Positions 44,318 through 54,379 of a stretch of 64,000 nt of DNA are shown in pieces; position 1 is the first letter of the stretch; every line of letters begins with the position of its first letter. The translations under genes and the position numbers were made by a program. This DNA comes from Flavobacterium terrisoli (GTDB taxonomy: Bacteria > Bacteroidota > Bacteroidia > Flavobacteriales > Flavobacteriaceae), in assembly GCF_030167905.1 (NCBI RefSeq), contig NZ_JARGNA010000008.1, positions 124,001 to 188,000 on the forward strand. The letters run 5' to 3'. The notes under the pieces were generated by a model. That model was not told the DNA's origin. It was given only the letters and a program-made list of their open reading frames with translations, and ran no database searches.

Positions 44318-47300
44318 ATGAAAAAAATTACGTTATTACTGTTAGCATCTTTCTTCTCAATCGCTGGTTATTCTCAATTAGCTCCGGAATGTTTTGAATC
44401 AACAACCGGTCCTGATCCGTTACCATCTACCAACTGGACATTAGGCACAGGAAACTGGGCTGTTTTCGACAACGGTGTTGGATTAGGGCAACGCTGGGGA
44501 ATAAACAGTACTATAGCTTCGCCCGTCATTGTTTATCAAGGCGCTAATGCGGCTTATATCAATAGGGAGAATATTGGCCAGGGAAATACTTCCGAAGACT
44601 ATTTGGCAACTCCTTTGGTTTCCATTCCGGCAAATGGTGAATTGCATTTTTATACCCGAACTTTTACAGTTGGGAATCAGGGAACGCTTTACCAAATAAA
44701 AGTAGCGCCGTCTACTGCTTCGCAAACAAATCCTGCCGCTTATGCTTTGGTACAGCAATGGACTGAACCTGAATTGGTAACAACTTTCAATGTTTATGAA
44801 GAAAAAATTGTTGATTTATCAGCTTATGCCGGACAATCAGTATATGTTTCCTTTGTTAGGGTTTATACGCAACCGTTGGCAATATTAGATGGTGACAGAT
44901 GGTTGATTGATTGTGCCAGTATTAATACAAAATGTTTAGCACCTGTTAATTTAACAGCTACCTTATTAACAGCAGATGGAGCTACATTAAACTGGGACAA
45001 TCCAAGTGGTGCTACTTCTTGGGAAATTGAAATCGTACCTGCAGCAGGAACACCGACAGGTGTTGGAACTGTTTACAATGGTCCGCTACCTTATGTAGTT
45101 ACGGGATTGAATGCTAATACAGCTTATAAATTTTATGTAAGAGCTTTGTGTTCTACAGGATATTCGAGTGAATGGGTTGGACCATCAAGCATTTTCACCA
45201 CTTCAACACTACCTCCAGTCTGTGGCGGTAACTTTGTGGATGAAGCCGGGCCAACAACAAACTATGCCAATAATTCAGATTCAACCGTTACCATTTGCCC
45301 AAGTATTCCGGGCGAATTGGTTACAGTAACTTTTACTGCATTTAATACCGAAGCCAATTGGGATGCCTTATATGTTTTTGATGGAAACTCAATTGCAGCA
45401 CCTCAAATCGCGAGTGCTAATCCACCGGCTAACGTACCGGGAGGTTTGGCCGGAGGTTACTGGGGAACAACAATCCCTGGGCCTTTTACTTCATCGAGCC
45501 CGGATGGTTGTTTGACTTTCCGATTTAGAAGTGACGGTTTTGTTAATAATCCGGGATGGATTGCTAACGTAACCTGTGCTCCGCCACCGGTTTGTCAGCA
45601 GCCAACAGCTTTAACAACAACAAATATTACTCCAAACGAGGTTACCTTAGGTTGGACCAATGTTGGAAACGCTACATCGTGGCAAGTCTTGGTTTTACCA
45701 TGTAATGCGCCACCACCAACGGCAGCTTCAACAGGTTGGACAGAGGTATCAACAAATACATATACAATGACTGGCTTAACCTCTGCCTTTTGTTACAATT
45801 TTTATGTAAGAGGTAATTGTGGAGCCACGGATGGCGTAAGTTTATGGGCTGGTCCAAAATCATTTACAACCTTAGTAGCGCCGCCGGTTTGTGGAGGTAA
45901 CTTCGTAGATGAAGCAGGTCCAACAACCAATTATGCCAATAATTCAGATTCAATTGTTACCATTTGCCCTGTTACTCCGGGTGATTTAGTTACAGTAACC
46001 TTTACGGCATTTGATACAGAAACCAACTGGGATGCTTTATATGTATTTGACGGAAATTCAATTGCTTCGCCACAAATAGCGAGTGAGAATCCTGCAAATA
46101 ACGTTCCTGGTGGTTTAGCCGGAGGTTATTGGGGAACAACAATCCCAGGGCCATTTACTTCTTCGAGTCCGGATGGTTGTTTAACTTTCAGATTCAGAAG
46201 TGATGGTTTTGTTACTAATCCTGGATGGGTTGCCAATGTAACTTGTGCACCAGCACCAGCTTGTCAACAGCCAACAGGTATTACTACCTCAGACGTTACT
46301 TCAGACTCCGTTACAGTAGGCTGGACCAATGTCGGAGCTGCAACTTCATGGGAAATATTTGCCGTAACTTGTGGTTCGACACCACCGGATGCTTCATCTG
46401 TAGGTGTGCCGGCTACTGCAAGTCCATTTTTACTTGATGGTCTGGACTCTTCTACCTGTTATGATATTTATGTAAGAGGAAATTGTGGGGTTGATGGCTT
46501 TAGCGCATGGGCAGGTCCAAGATCTATAACGACTCAGGTAGCACCGCCGGTTTGTGGTGGAATTTATATAGATGAAGGTGGACCGGACAATTACCCTAAT
46601 AATTCAGATTCTATAGTTACCATCTGTCCGGTAAATGCCGGAGATCAGGTAACTGTTACCTTTACTTCTTTTGATACAGAAACCAACTGGGACGCCTTAT
46701 ATGTATTTGACGGAAACTCAATTACAGACCCACAAATAGCAAGTGATAACCCTGCCAATAACGTACCTGGTGGTTTAGCCGGAGGTTATTGGGGTACAGA
46801 AATACCTGGTCCGTTTACCTCATCAAGTGTGGATGGTTGCTTGACCTTCCGATTCAGAAGTGATGGTTTTGTTACTAATCCTGGATGGGTTGCCAATGTG
46901 ACTTGTTTACCTCCACCAACCTGCCCGAGACCGACTGCTTTAGTAGTTTCAGATATAACTCAAACCGGCGCAACCGTAGCCTGGACAGAAGTTGGTTCAG
47001 CCACTTCATGGCAAGTTTTATTTTTACCGGCAAGTGCACCGGCACCGGATGCTTCAGCAACAGGCTGGGTAACTGCGACGACTAACCCATTTGTATATGA
47101 CGGTTTAGATTCTGGTACACTTTATAAAGTTTATGTAAGAGCATTTTGTAATGACGCTGACATTAGTTTCTGGTCAAACGGATTAACTTTTGCAACTTTA
47201 ATTACCAATGATGAATGTGATAACGCTATAGATGTTCCTGTAAATCCTGCAACTGAATGTGTGCAATTTGTATCAGGAACTGTAATTGGCGCAACTGCTT

Positions 47301-50300
47301 CAGCGTTACCGGAAACTACTTGTGGCGGTACTGCTGATGATGATGTTTGGTTCTCTTTTACCGCTACCGCTACGGATCACTCCATTAATTTCAATAATCT
47401 TTTAGGAAATGATACTTTTATGGTCCATGGAGTATATAGTGGTACTTGTGGTACTTTAACCGAACTCTATTGTAGTTTTGACAATCAAAGTATTGCCAGT
47501 GGTTTAGTTATTGGCCAAACCTATTATATAAGAGTACATACCTGGACAGGTGATGCTAATCAAAACACAACCTTTGATGTTTGTATAGGAACCATTCCTC
47601 CACCAATATCAACTGACGAAACAACATACACTACGCTCGAATTGATTGAAGATGTATTCTTAAACTCAACTTGTGCAAGTGTTTCGAATGTTACCTCATC
47701 AACCGGTACCGATTTTGGTTCAACTAATGGTATTGCCTATTTCAACCAAAACGGTTCAGGATTTCCTTTTAGTGAAGGTATTGTGTTAACGACTGGTGAC
47801 GCAATGAGAGCACCGGGTCCAAACACTGAAGGACTTGGCGATGGTACCGATGCCTGGCCAGGTGACGCCGATTTGGAAGCTATCATTTTGGCAGCAACCG
47901 GAGAAGCTATGAATTCACATAATGCTACCAAACTGGAATTTGATTTTGTACCATTAGTAAGTGAAATCAATTTTAATTTCATTTTTGCCTCAGAAGAATA
48001 TGGTACATTCCAATGTAACTATTCAGATGCCTTCGCCTTTTTATTAACGGATTTAACAACCAATGTAACTACCAATTTAGCAGTAATCCCGAACACGACA
48101 ACTCCTGTTTCTGTGGTAACCATCAGAGATATGTTGTACAATGCAGGTTGTGCTTCTGTTAACCCTGAATATTTTGATGCTTTTTATGGCTTTGGCGGAT
48201 TAGATCCTCTAGGTTCTCCTGCTGATTTTAACGGGATAACTGTTCCGCTTACAGCTACCTCAGCAGTTACTCCGGGTAATCAGTACCATATCAAGTTGGT
48301 TATTGCAGACCGTTTTGACAACAGTTTTGACTCTGCCGTTTTCCTTGAAGGAGGAAGTTTGGATATTGGAAATATTGAATTGGGAGAAGATTTTCTTCAA
48401 GCCAACAATACAGCATTGTGCAATGGAACAGATTATACCATTACAAGTGGTTTGAATCCTGAACTTTATACTTTCACCTGGACTAATGGTGGAAACACAA
48501 TTCCTAATGAAACCGGTCCAAACCTAACCATCAACCAACCAGGTGTTTATGGTGTTACCATTCAATATATTGGTACTACTTGTACTTCATCAGATTCACT
48601 TACAATTGAATACTATGACCCATTTGTACCGGGAACTCCTAACAATTTAGTAGCTTGTGATGTTTCAGGTTTTGCTCAATTTGATTTAAGTCAAAATAAT
48701 GCTTCAGCCTTAGGAAGTTTAGATTCTGCTTTATATAATGTAAACTATTATCTGACTAATGCTGATGCAATCGCTGAGCTAAACCCTCTACCAACATTAT
48801 ATACTAATACAACTCCAAACTCGCAAATAATTTTTGTCAGAGTAGAAAATAACCTTACCGAATGTTTTGAAATCAGAAGTTTTAACCTGATTGTAAATCC
48901 ACCGATAGCACCTACATTCCTTTCTCCTGCTCCTATTTGTAGCGGAGATACCGCGCCAACGTTACCATCAACTTCAATCAATGGGGTTACAGGAACCTGG
49001 TCTCCTTCTGTAGTTGACAATACACAAACTGCCACTTACACATTCACACCGACCCCGGGACAATGTGCTGCAACAACAACCATGTCAATTACAGTTTATC
49101 AAAACTGTGCTTTCGGAAGTTTTGCAAGTGCGGTTTGGTTGACCAATTGTGCAACCGGTAATTTCTTTAATACCGTTGGATCAGGAAGCTCAATCATCGG
49201 GCCTGCTGAAAATATATTCCCTAATACTGATTTCGGAACTTATGTTTCCAATTCAAATACCTTTAAATTAAGAGGTGCTGAAGTTAAAACATTCAAAAGT
49301 GCTACTGCCAATGTATGTAGTGCTAGATTGTTCTATAGAATTTATCCGCAATCGGGAACACCGGGAGCTTTCACAACATTAAATCTTCCTTTCTTTGAAG
49401 ATTGTACCGCTGGTACATTCCCAAGTGGTGGACCTTGTAATACCGGTGATCAAAAATGGCAACGTGTATTGAATGATGCTCAATCACCTGTTGATTTAAC
49501 GGCTTATCCTGCCGGGGATTATGTAATAGAAGTGTATTATGAAGTTACAGGTGATGTGACTTCAACCACTGAATGTGATGACACGATTTTAATCAATAAC
49601 AATGGTGCCAATTTTATTGCTACTTATACGTTACAGGCAAATCCAACATTCACATTTACTAATCCAACAACCTGTACAGGTTCTGACGGTACTATTACCA
49701 TTGGAAGTTTAGCTCCTGCAACTGTCTATTCACTGACTTATTCAGATGACAGTACTTCTGTTGGGCCAATTACCATTACTACTGATAATAATGGAAACTA
49801 TACCTTAACCGGATTAAGCAATGGAACTTATTCAAACTTTAATTTAACCGTTAACAGTTGTGTAATCAACTCTACGGATGTAATTACTTTGAATGCGACA
49901 GGAACTGCTGTTGCAACCAGCACCAACCCTGCTACATGTGGTGGAACTACTGGTACAATTACCATCAGTAATTTAGATCCTAATCAAGTATATACAGTGA
50001 CCTATTTGGATGATACCGTAACGGTTGGCCCAACAAATATGACAGCCGATGCAAACGGATTAATTGTCTTGACTGGATTGAATGCCGGTGTTTATGGTCC
50101 ATTTACCTTTGTTACGCCTAACTGTACTGTAACGGCACCAACGGCAACTTTAGTTGATCCGGGAGCACCGATAGTAACAGTTAACAGTGCTAATATCTGT
50201 AACGGTCAAAACACTACGATCACAGCAACTCCTCAAGTGCCGGGAAGTTATAGTTATGCATGGACTGTACCTGCAGGATTCCCGAATCCTGGTAACGTTG

Positions 50301-52288
50301 CCAGTTTCGTAACATCTGTACCGGGTGCCTATACTGTAGTGGTTACACCGCTGGTTACTACTTTCTGTAATGGAAGTTTTGAAACTCCAACAGCGACAGG
50401 TCAGTTCCCTAATATGCTTAATGAAAATCTTGTTCCATGTTGGGATACAACTGCTGCTGATGGTGTTATTGAAGTATGGCCTCCAGCTGGATTTGAAAAT
50501 GTATTTGCTTATCAAGGCGGTCAGTTTATAGAAATGAACGGAACCTCGATAGCTACAATATTCCAGGATTTCACAACATCACCCGGAGCTCAACTGCAAA
50601 TTTCATTTGCACACAGAGGTCGTCAGGGTAATGATACCGTAGGAGTTGAAATCGGACCTACTGGTGGACCATACGTAAACATAGGAAACTTTACAGATGG
50701 CAATACAGCATGGGTTTTACACAATTTAACCTATACTGTTCCGGCTAGTGGCGGAAATAATTACACCCTAAGATTTGTATCAGTATCAAGTACCGGTGGA
50801 AATCCGTCAGTTGGTAATTTCCTTGATGCTGTAAATGTTACTTCATCGGGTTGTGCTTCAAGTCCGGTTACCGGAACTGTTACACTAACGCCTTCTGTAA
50901 CTTTGACTTTGACAACTGCCAATAATACACAAACGGTTTGTGTAAACACTGCGATTGCCAATATTGTCTATGCTTCAACTGATGCAACTGATGTTACTGT
51001 TACCGGTCTTCCATCTGGAGTAACCGGAGTGTATAACGCTACAACCGGTGCATTCACCATTAGTGGAAGTCCAACACAAACCGGCACGTTCAATTTCACA
51101 GTGACCTCAACTGTAAGTTGTAATACTGTAACCCTAACCGGTACTATCACTGTAACGCCAACAAATAACTCAACATTTGCGCCTATTACTATTTGTAGTG
51201 GACAAAATGTGACGTTACCGGCAACTTCGCTGGAAGGAACAACAGGAACCTGGAATCCGGCAACTGTAGACAATACCCAAACAGCAACTTATACATTTAC
51301 TCCAAACACGGGTCAATGTGCGCTTCAGGGAAGTTTAACGGTTACCGTTAACCCGAATATCACACCGACATTCCCTGGGGTAGCTCCAATTTGTTCAGGT
51401 GACACGTTGAACCCATTACCAACTACTTCAAATGAAGGTTTTGTTGGAACATGGTCACCGGCTTTAAACAATACAGCAACCACGACGTACACATTTACAC
51501 CTGATGCAGGTCCGTGTGCGACGACTGCAACGATGACCATTACGGTTAACCAACCGGTAGCTGCTACATTTAATGCAATTCCGGCGCTTTGTTCCGGAGG
51601 AACTGCTCCTACGCTTCCGGCAACTTCATTAGAAGGATTTACCGGAACCTGGACACCAGCAGTAATTGACAATACAGCTTCAGCAACCTATACTTTTGTT
51701 CCGGATGCTGGTCAATGTGCTACCAATGGAAGCCTTGCGGTAACTGTACAAAGTAGTTTTGATTTTGAAATCACTGGAAATTGTGTTGGAAATGATTTCG
51801 TTCTTGAAGTTACTGCAGTAAACGGTACTTTTGATGTTGATACCGCTAGTTATAACTGGTTTAATAGCGACCTACAATTAGTCGGTACAAATTCAAATAC
51901 CTTCAACGTTAGTGACTATTTGAGTTCAACGCCTGCAAGTGAAACGCTGCCAATTACATTCTCTGTAACGGTTACTACACCTGATGGTTGTACCAAAAAT
52001 GAACAAATCACTTTGGATCAAATCTCTTGTGGTATTCAAAAAGGTATTTCTGCCAATAATGATGGTAGCAATGACTTCTTTGATTTGACACAATTCGATG
52101 TTAGAAACCTGACTATCTTCAACCGTTACGGTATGAAAGTTTATAGTAAAAGTCAGTATAGAGACGAATGGAAAGGTCAATCTGATAAAGGAGATGAATT
52201 ACCGGATGGTACTTACTATTATGTCATCGAATTTAACGGTGGTGGTGAAGCCAAAACAGGTTGGATTTATATCAACCGCGAACAATAA
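44318..52288 (+). CDS. Giant surface protein (2656 aa) with CUB/FN3 repeats and T9SS type B sorting domain
   Basis: Signal peptide (ends IAGYSQ). A cleaved-adhesin/MAM-like domain (about 22-200) and FN3 (about 205-295) come first, then three CUB-FN3 pairs (about 300-960). A pre-peptidase C-like domain (about 963-1095) is followed by a choice-of-anchor L-like domain (about 1100-1370) with FIFASEEYGTFQCNYSDAFA. Ig-like repeats follow, with four copies of the 66-aa module shared with the first giant (near residues 1530, 2285, 2350 and 2415) and a DUF642-like domain near 2015-2180. The C-terminus GISANNDGSNDFF to GWIYINREQ is type B sorting. It is probably a cell-surface adhesin; function is inferred only. 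Confidence 0.88.
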   Translation: MKKITLLLLASFFSIAGYSQLAPECFESTTGPDPLPSTNWTLGTGNWAVFDNGVGLGQRWGINSTIASPVIVYQGANAAYINRENIGQGNTSEDYLATPLVSIPANGELHFYTRTFTVGNQGTLYQIKVAPSTASQTNPAAYALVQQWTEPELVTTFNVYEEKIVDLSAYAGQSVYVSFVRVYTQPLAILDGDRWLIDCASINTKCLAPVNLTATLLTADGATLNWDNPSGATSWEIEIVPAAGTPTGVGTVYNGPLPYVVTGLNANTAYKFYVRALCSTGYSSEWVGPSSIFTTSTLPPVCGGNFVDEAGPTTNYANNSDSTVTICPSIPGELVTVTFTAFNTEANWDALYVFDGNSIAAPQIASANPPANVPGGLAGGYWGTTIPGPFTSSSPDGCLTFRFRSDGFVNNPGWIANVTCAPPPVCQQPTALTTTNITPNEVTLGWTNVGNATSWQVLVLPCNAPPPTAASTGWTEVSTNTYTMTGLTSAFCYNFYVRGNCGATDGVSLWAGPKSFTTLVAPPVCGGNFVDEAGPTTNYANNSDSIVTICPVTPGDLVTVTFTAFDTETNWDALYVFDGNSIASPQIASENPANNVPGGLAGGYWGTTIPGPFTSSSPDGCLTFRFRSDGFVTNPGWVANVTCAPAPACQQPTGITTSDVTSDSVTVGWTNVGAATSWEIFAVTCGSTPPDASSVGVPATASPFLLDGLDSSTCYDIYVRGNCGVDGFSAWAGPRSITTQVAPPVCGGIYIDEGGPDNYPNNSDSIVTICPVNAGDQVTVTFTSFDTETNWDALYVFDGNSITDPQIASDNPANNVPGGLAGGYWGTEIPGPFTSSSVDGCLTFRFRSDGFVTNPGWVANVTCLPPPTCPRPTALVVSDITQTGATVAWTEVGSATSWQVLFLPASAPAPDASATGWVTATTNPFVYDGLDSGTLYKVYVRAFCNDADISFWSNGLTFATLITNDECDNAIDVPVNPATECVQFVSGTVIGATASALPETTCGGTADDDVWFSFTATATDHSINFNNLLGNDTFMVHGVYSGTCGTLTELYCSFDNQSIASGLVIGQTYYIRVHTWTGDANQNTTFDVCIGTIPPPISTDETTYTTLELIEDVFLNSTCASVSNVTSSTGTDFGSTNGIAYFNQNGSGFPFSEGIVLTTGDAMRAPGPNTEGLGDGTDAWPGDADLEAIILAATGEAMNSHNATKLEFDFVPLVSEINFNFIFASEEYGTFQCNYSDAFAFLLTDLTTNVTTNLAVIPNTTTPVSVVTIRDMLYNAGCASVNPEYFDAFYGFGGLDPLGSPADFNGITVPLTATSAVTPGNQYHIKLVIADRFDNSFDSAVFLEGGSLDIGNIELGEDFLQANNTALCNGTDYTITSGLNPELYTFTWTNGGNTIPNETGPNLTINQPGVYGVTIQYIGTTCTSSDSLTIEYYDPFVPGTPNNLVACDVSGFAQFDLSQNNASALGSLDSALYNVNYYLTNADAIAELNPLPTLYTNTTPNSQIIFVRVENNLTECFEIRSFNLIVNPPIAPTFLSPAPICSGDTAPTLPSTSINGVTGTWSPSVVDNTQTATYTFTPTPGQCAATTTMSITVYQNCAFGSFASAVWLTNCATGNFFNTVGSGSSIIGPAENIFPNTDFGTYVSNSNTFKLRGAEVKTFKSATANVCSARLFYRIYPQSGTPGAFTTLNLPFFEDCTAGTFPSGGPCNTGDQKWQRVLNDAQSPVDLTAYPAGDYVIEVYYEVTGDVTSTTECDDTILINNNGANFIATYTLQANPTFTFTNPTTCTGSDGTITIGSLAPATVYSLTYSDDSTSVGPITITTDNNGNYTLTGLSNGTYSNFNLTVNSCVINSTDVITLNATGTAVATSTNPATCGGTTGTITISNLDPNQVYTVTYLDDTVTVGPTNMTADANGLIVLTGLNAGVYGPFTFVTPNCTVTAPTATLVDPGAPIVTVNSANICNGQNTTITATPQVPGSYSYAWTVPAGFPNPGNVASFVTSVPGAYTVVVTPLVTTFCNGSFETPTATGQFPNMLNENLVPCWDTTAADGVIEVWPPAGFENVFAYQGGQFIEMNGTSIATIFQDFTTSPGAQLQISFAHRGRQGNDTVGVEIGPTGGPYVNIGNFTDGNTAWVLHNLTYTVPASGGNNYTLRFVSVSSTGGNPSVGNFLDAVNVTSSGCASSPVTGTVTLTPSVTLTLTTANNTQTVCVNTAIANIVYASTDATDVTVTGLPSGVTGVYNATTGAFTISGSPTQTGTFNFTVTSTVSCNTVTLTGTITVTPTNNSTFAPITICSGQNVTLPATSLEGTTGTWNPATVDNTQTATYTFTPNTGQCALQGSLTVTVNPNITPTFPGVAPICSGDTLNPLPTTSNEGFVGTWSPALNNTATTTYTFTPDAGPCATTATMTITVNQPVAATFNAIPALCSGGTAPTLPATSLEGFTGTWTPAVIDNTASATYTFVPDAGQCATNGSLAVTVQSSFDFEITGNCVGNDFVLEVTAVNGTFDVDTASYNWFNSDLQLVGTNSNTFNVSDYLSSTPASETLPITFSVTVTTPDGCTKNEQITLDQISCGIQKGISANNDGSNDFFDLTQFDVRNLTIFNRYGMKVYSKSQYRDEWKGQSDKGDELPDGTYYYVIEFNGGGEAKTGWIYINREQ
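45221..47208 (+). repeat. Three CUB-FN3 unit repeats
   Basis: Units begin at the Cys codons at 45221, 45890 and 46553 (spacing 669 and 663 bp). Each opens CGGNFVDEAGP or CGGIYIDEGGP, contains FDTETNWDALYVFDGNS, GGYWGT and a conserved DGCLTFRFRSDGFV block, then an FN3 domain. Bases are also strongly conserved, so duplication is fairly recent. Confidence 0.9.
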
Positions 52289-52300
52289 AAACAATTAAAA

Positions 52301-52327
52301 AAGCCCCGAATCTCGGGGCTTTTTTTA
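52301..52327. terminator. Bidirectional rho-independent terminator
   Basis: AAGCCCCGA-ATC-TCGGGGCTT is a perfect 9-bp stem with A-rich and T-rich flanks. It serves the giant and the convergent DUF1801 gene. Confidence 0.9.
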
Positions 52328-52675
52328 ATATAGCTTTTTAGCTTCTTCTATAACTGAAGCCAAAACATCATTTTCAATTTTATCTAAAGCATAATAACGC
52401 AATGACTTAATTGTATTTCTGCCGTTATCTGCAATCAAATGCTCCAGATTATTTTTCAACTGAAAACCTTTGGCAAAACCCACATCTACAAATTGGTGTT
52501 TGTGACTGGCATTGAGATAGCAAAATGGTTTTTTCTTATAGTAGAAATAGGGAATTCCCCATTTGTATTCCAAACTAACTTCCGGCAACGTATGCTCAAC
52601 AACTGTAATAATGTGAAGCAACATACTGCGGTACTTTTCGGGTTGATTGAGGATGTAAATTTCTGTTGGTTTCAA
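52325..52675 (-). CDS. DUF1801 (YdhG-like) protein
   Basis: A 116-aa protein. LPEVSLEYKWGIPYFYYKKKPFCYLN and HKHQFVDVGFAKGFQL are typical of the DUF1801/YdhG fold, a small alpha/beta protein with no known biochemical role. It is followed upstream by a small membrane protein gene. Confidence 0.87.
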   Translation of the reverse strand: MKPTEIYILNQPEKYRSMLLHIITVVEHTLPEVSLEYKWGIPYFYYKKKPFCYLNASHKHQFVDVGFAKGFQLKNNLEHLIADNGRNTIKSLRYYALDKIENDVLASVIEEAKKLY

Positions 52676-52687
52676 TTGAGTAAAATA

Positions 52688-52909
52688 CTATTTCTCCTTA
52701 TTTCTTTTTGTTGCGAATTTATATAATTTAATATTCAGCCAAAACAATGCACTAAAAACTAAAACTGCTGCAAAGCAATAGCCAAGATTAAAAGCCAGGT
52801 CTTTTTTATTATTAATAACATCTTTGATTATACCGAAAATACCACTCAGCAAAAGAACAAACAAAAACATACTCAACAGCTGCAAACCAAAAAACAGAAA
52901 CTTCTTCAT
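52688..52909 (-). CDS. Small two-helix membrane protein
   Basis: A 73-aa protein, start chosen at MKKFLFFGLQ (52909). Hydrophobic helices at about 4-27 and 41-62 flank a short Lys/Asn loop (KDVINNKKDLAFN), and the tail is basic (KFATKRNKEK). Family not recognised. It lies 10 bp downstream of the M28 peptidase stop and is probably co-transcribed with it. Confidence 0.65.
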   Translation of the reverse strand: MKKFLFFGLQLLSMFLFVLLLSGIFGIIKDVINNKKDLAFNLGYCFAAVLVFSALFWLNIKLYKFATKRNKEK

Positions 52910-52919
52910 AATCAATAAA

Positions 52920-54293
52920 TTAATCGATTCCGTATTGGTCAAACAAATAAACCAAAGCAGCCATCGTGGCTGAACCTAATTCCAATTCTCTTTTATTGAT
53001 TGCATCAAAAGTATCATTGGCGGCGTGATGGTAATCAAAATAACGCTGAGAATCGGGTCTTAATCCGGCTTTTACAAGCTTATTAGAGGTTAATGGTTCA
53101 ATATCTGAACCGGTATGTCCTTTTACAAAATTGTGGATTAGATAAGGCTCAAATAATGAGTTCCATCCTTTCGCTTTATTGAAGTTGGCTTCGTCACATT
53201 CAAATGAAAATCCTCTTGGCGAAAATCCACCGGCATCGCTTTCCAAAGCAAAAATGTGGTTTTCCTTATTGGCTTTTGACAATTCCTCATATTTCTTTCC
53301 ACCTTTTCCACCAAACTCTTCATTCATAAATAACACAGCCCTGATGGTGTTTTTTGGTTTATAATTCAACCGTTTGAAAAGTTCCAAAACCGCCATGCTC
53401 TGCACACAACCTGCACCATCGTCATGTGAACCGTCGCCCAAATCCCAGGAATCCAAATGACCGCCAACCACCATGATTTTTTCAGGATGTTCAGAACCTG
53501 TAATTTCTCCAATCACATTGTACGAAAGCACATCTTCATATCGCTGACAAGATTGCTTGAAGTAAAATTTCAGGTGTGGATTCTCCTTTAGTCTTTGGCT
53601 CAATAATTCAGCACCATTCGTACTAATCGCTGCCGCAGGTATTTTTTGAGCATCAGGTAAATCCCCATAACTCGTAGCTCCGGTATGTGGAAAATCATCA
53701 AGTCTTAAATTTAAGGAGCGAACAATCGCACCAACAGCACCAAACTTAGCTGCTTCCTGAGCACCGGCTCTTCTCTGATCACCACAACGACCGTAAGAAA
53801 CAAAAGCATCTATGTTTTCCGGCTCCATCGGACGATTGTAAAAAACTATTTTGCCTTTGATTTTGGCTTCGCCTAATGTTTCCAATTCTTTAATACTGTG
53901 CACTTCGATAACCTCGGCAGTCAAACCGTTTTTAGAAGTAGCAACCGAACCGCCAAGCGCACAAATCGGCACACTGGTTTTACTTTTTTTGTCCAAAATA
54001 TAAGCCGTTTCCTTTTCGCCTCTTACCCATTTCGGGACCATGACTTCCTGAAGATAAACCCTGTCGAGTCCTAATGTTTCCAATTGTTGCTTGGTATAAG
54101 TCACGCCTTTTTCAGCACCGACCGAACCCGACATTCTCTGTCCTACTTTGTTAGACAAATCATCCAGCCAGGAATAGCATTTCGAATTGGTTAAAGCCGA
54201 TTTATAGATATCACTCAGCATCTGCTCATCTTTGGTTTGGGCAAAACCCATCGAACATAATAAAAACGCCGTACCGAAAAGGACTTTTTTCAT
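52920..54293 (-). CDS. M28 family zinc peptidase (glutamate carboxypeptidase-like)
   Basis: A 457-aa exported peptidase with signal peptide MKKVLFGTAFLLCSMGFAQ; the start is chosen there (54293). A PA insert domain (about 130-265) precedes the M28 zinc core: GGHLDSWDLGDGSHDDGAGC provides His and Asp ligands, NEEFGGKGG the catalytic Glu, and a later HTGSDIEPL and HHAANDTFD the remaining ligands. It resembles plasma glutamate carboxypeptidase-like aminopeptidases, probably in the periplasm. Confidence 0.92.
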   Translation of the reverse strand: MKKVLFGTAFLLCSMGFAQTKDEQMLSDIYKSALTNSKCYSWLDDLSNKVGQRMSGSVGAEKGVTYTKQQLETLGLDRVYLQEVMVPKWVRGEKETAYILDKKSKTSVPICALGGSVATSKNGLTAEVIEVHSIKELETLGEAKIKGKIVFYNRPMEPENIDAFVSYGRCGDQRRAGAQEAAKFGAVGAIVRSLNLRLDDFPHTGATSYGDLPDAQKIPAAAISTNGAELLSQRLKENPHLKFYFKQSCQRYEDVLSYNVIGEITGSEHPEKIMVVGGHLDSWDLGDGSHDDGAGCVQSMAVLELFKRLNYKPKNTIRAVLFMNEEFGGKGGKKYEELSKANKENHIFALESDAGGFSPRGFSFECDEANFNKAKGWNSLFEPYLIHNFVKGHTGSDIEPLTSNKLVKAGLRPDSQRYFDYHHAANDTFDAINKRELELGSATMAALVYLFDQYGID

Positions 54294-54353
54294 AGGAATA
54301 ATTTTTATCAAAAATAAATGAAAAAACATTTGGTCACAGAAAAAATATTCATT

Positions 54354-54372
54354 TACTTTGTTTTTCAAAGTA
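54354..54372 (+). promoter_or_regulatory. Winged-helix operator, copy 1 (palindrome over -7 box)
   Basis: TACTTTG-TTTTT-CAAAGTA, perfect 7-bp arms, ending eight bases before the ATG at 54380. Its left arm is also the likely -7 promoter box (near TAnnTTTG). The following CTTT is shared with copy 2 at 55307. Confidence 0.65.
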
Positions 54373-54379
54373 CTTTAAT

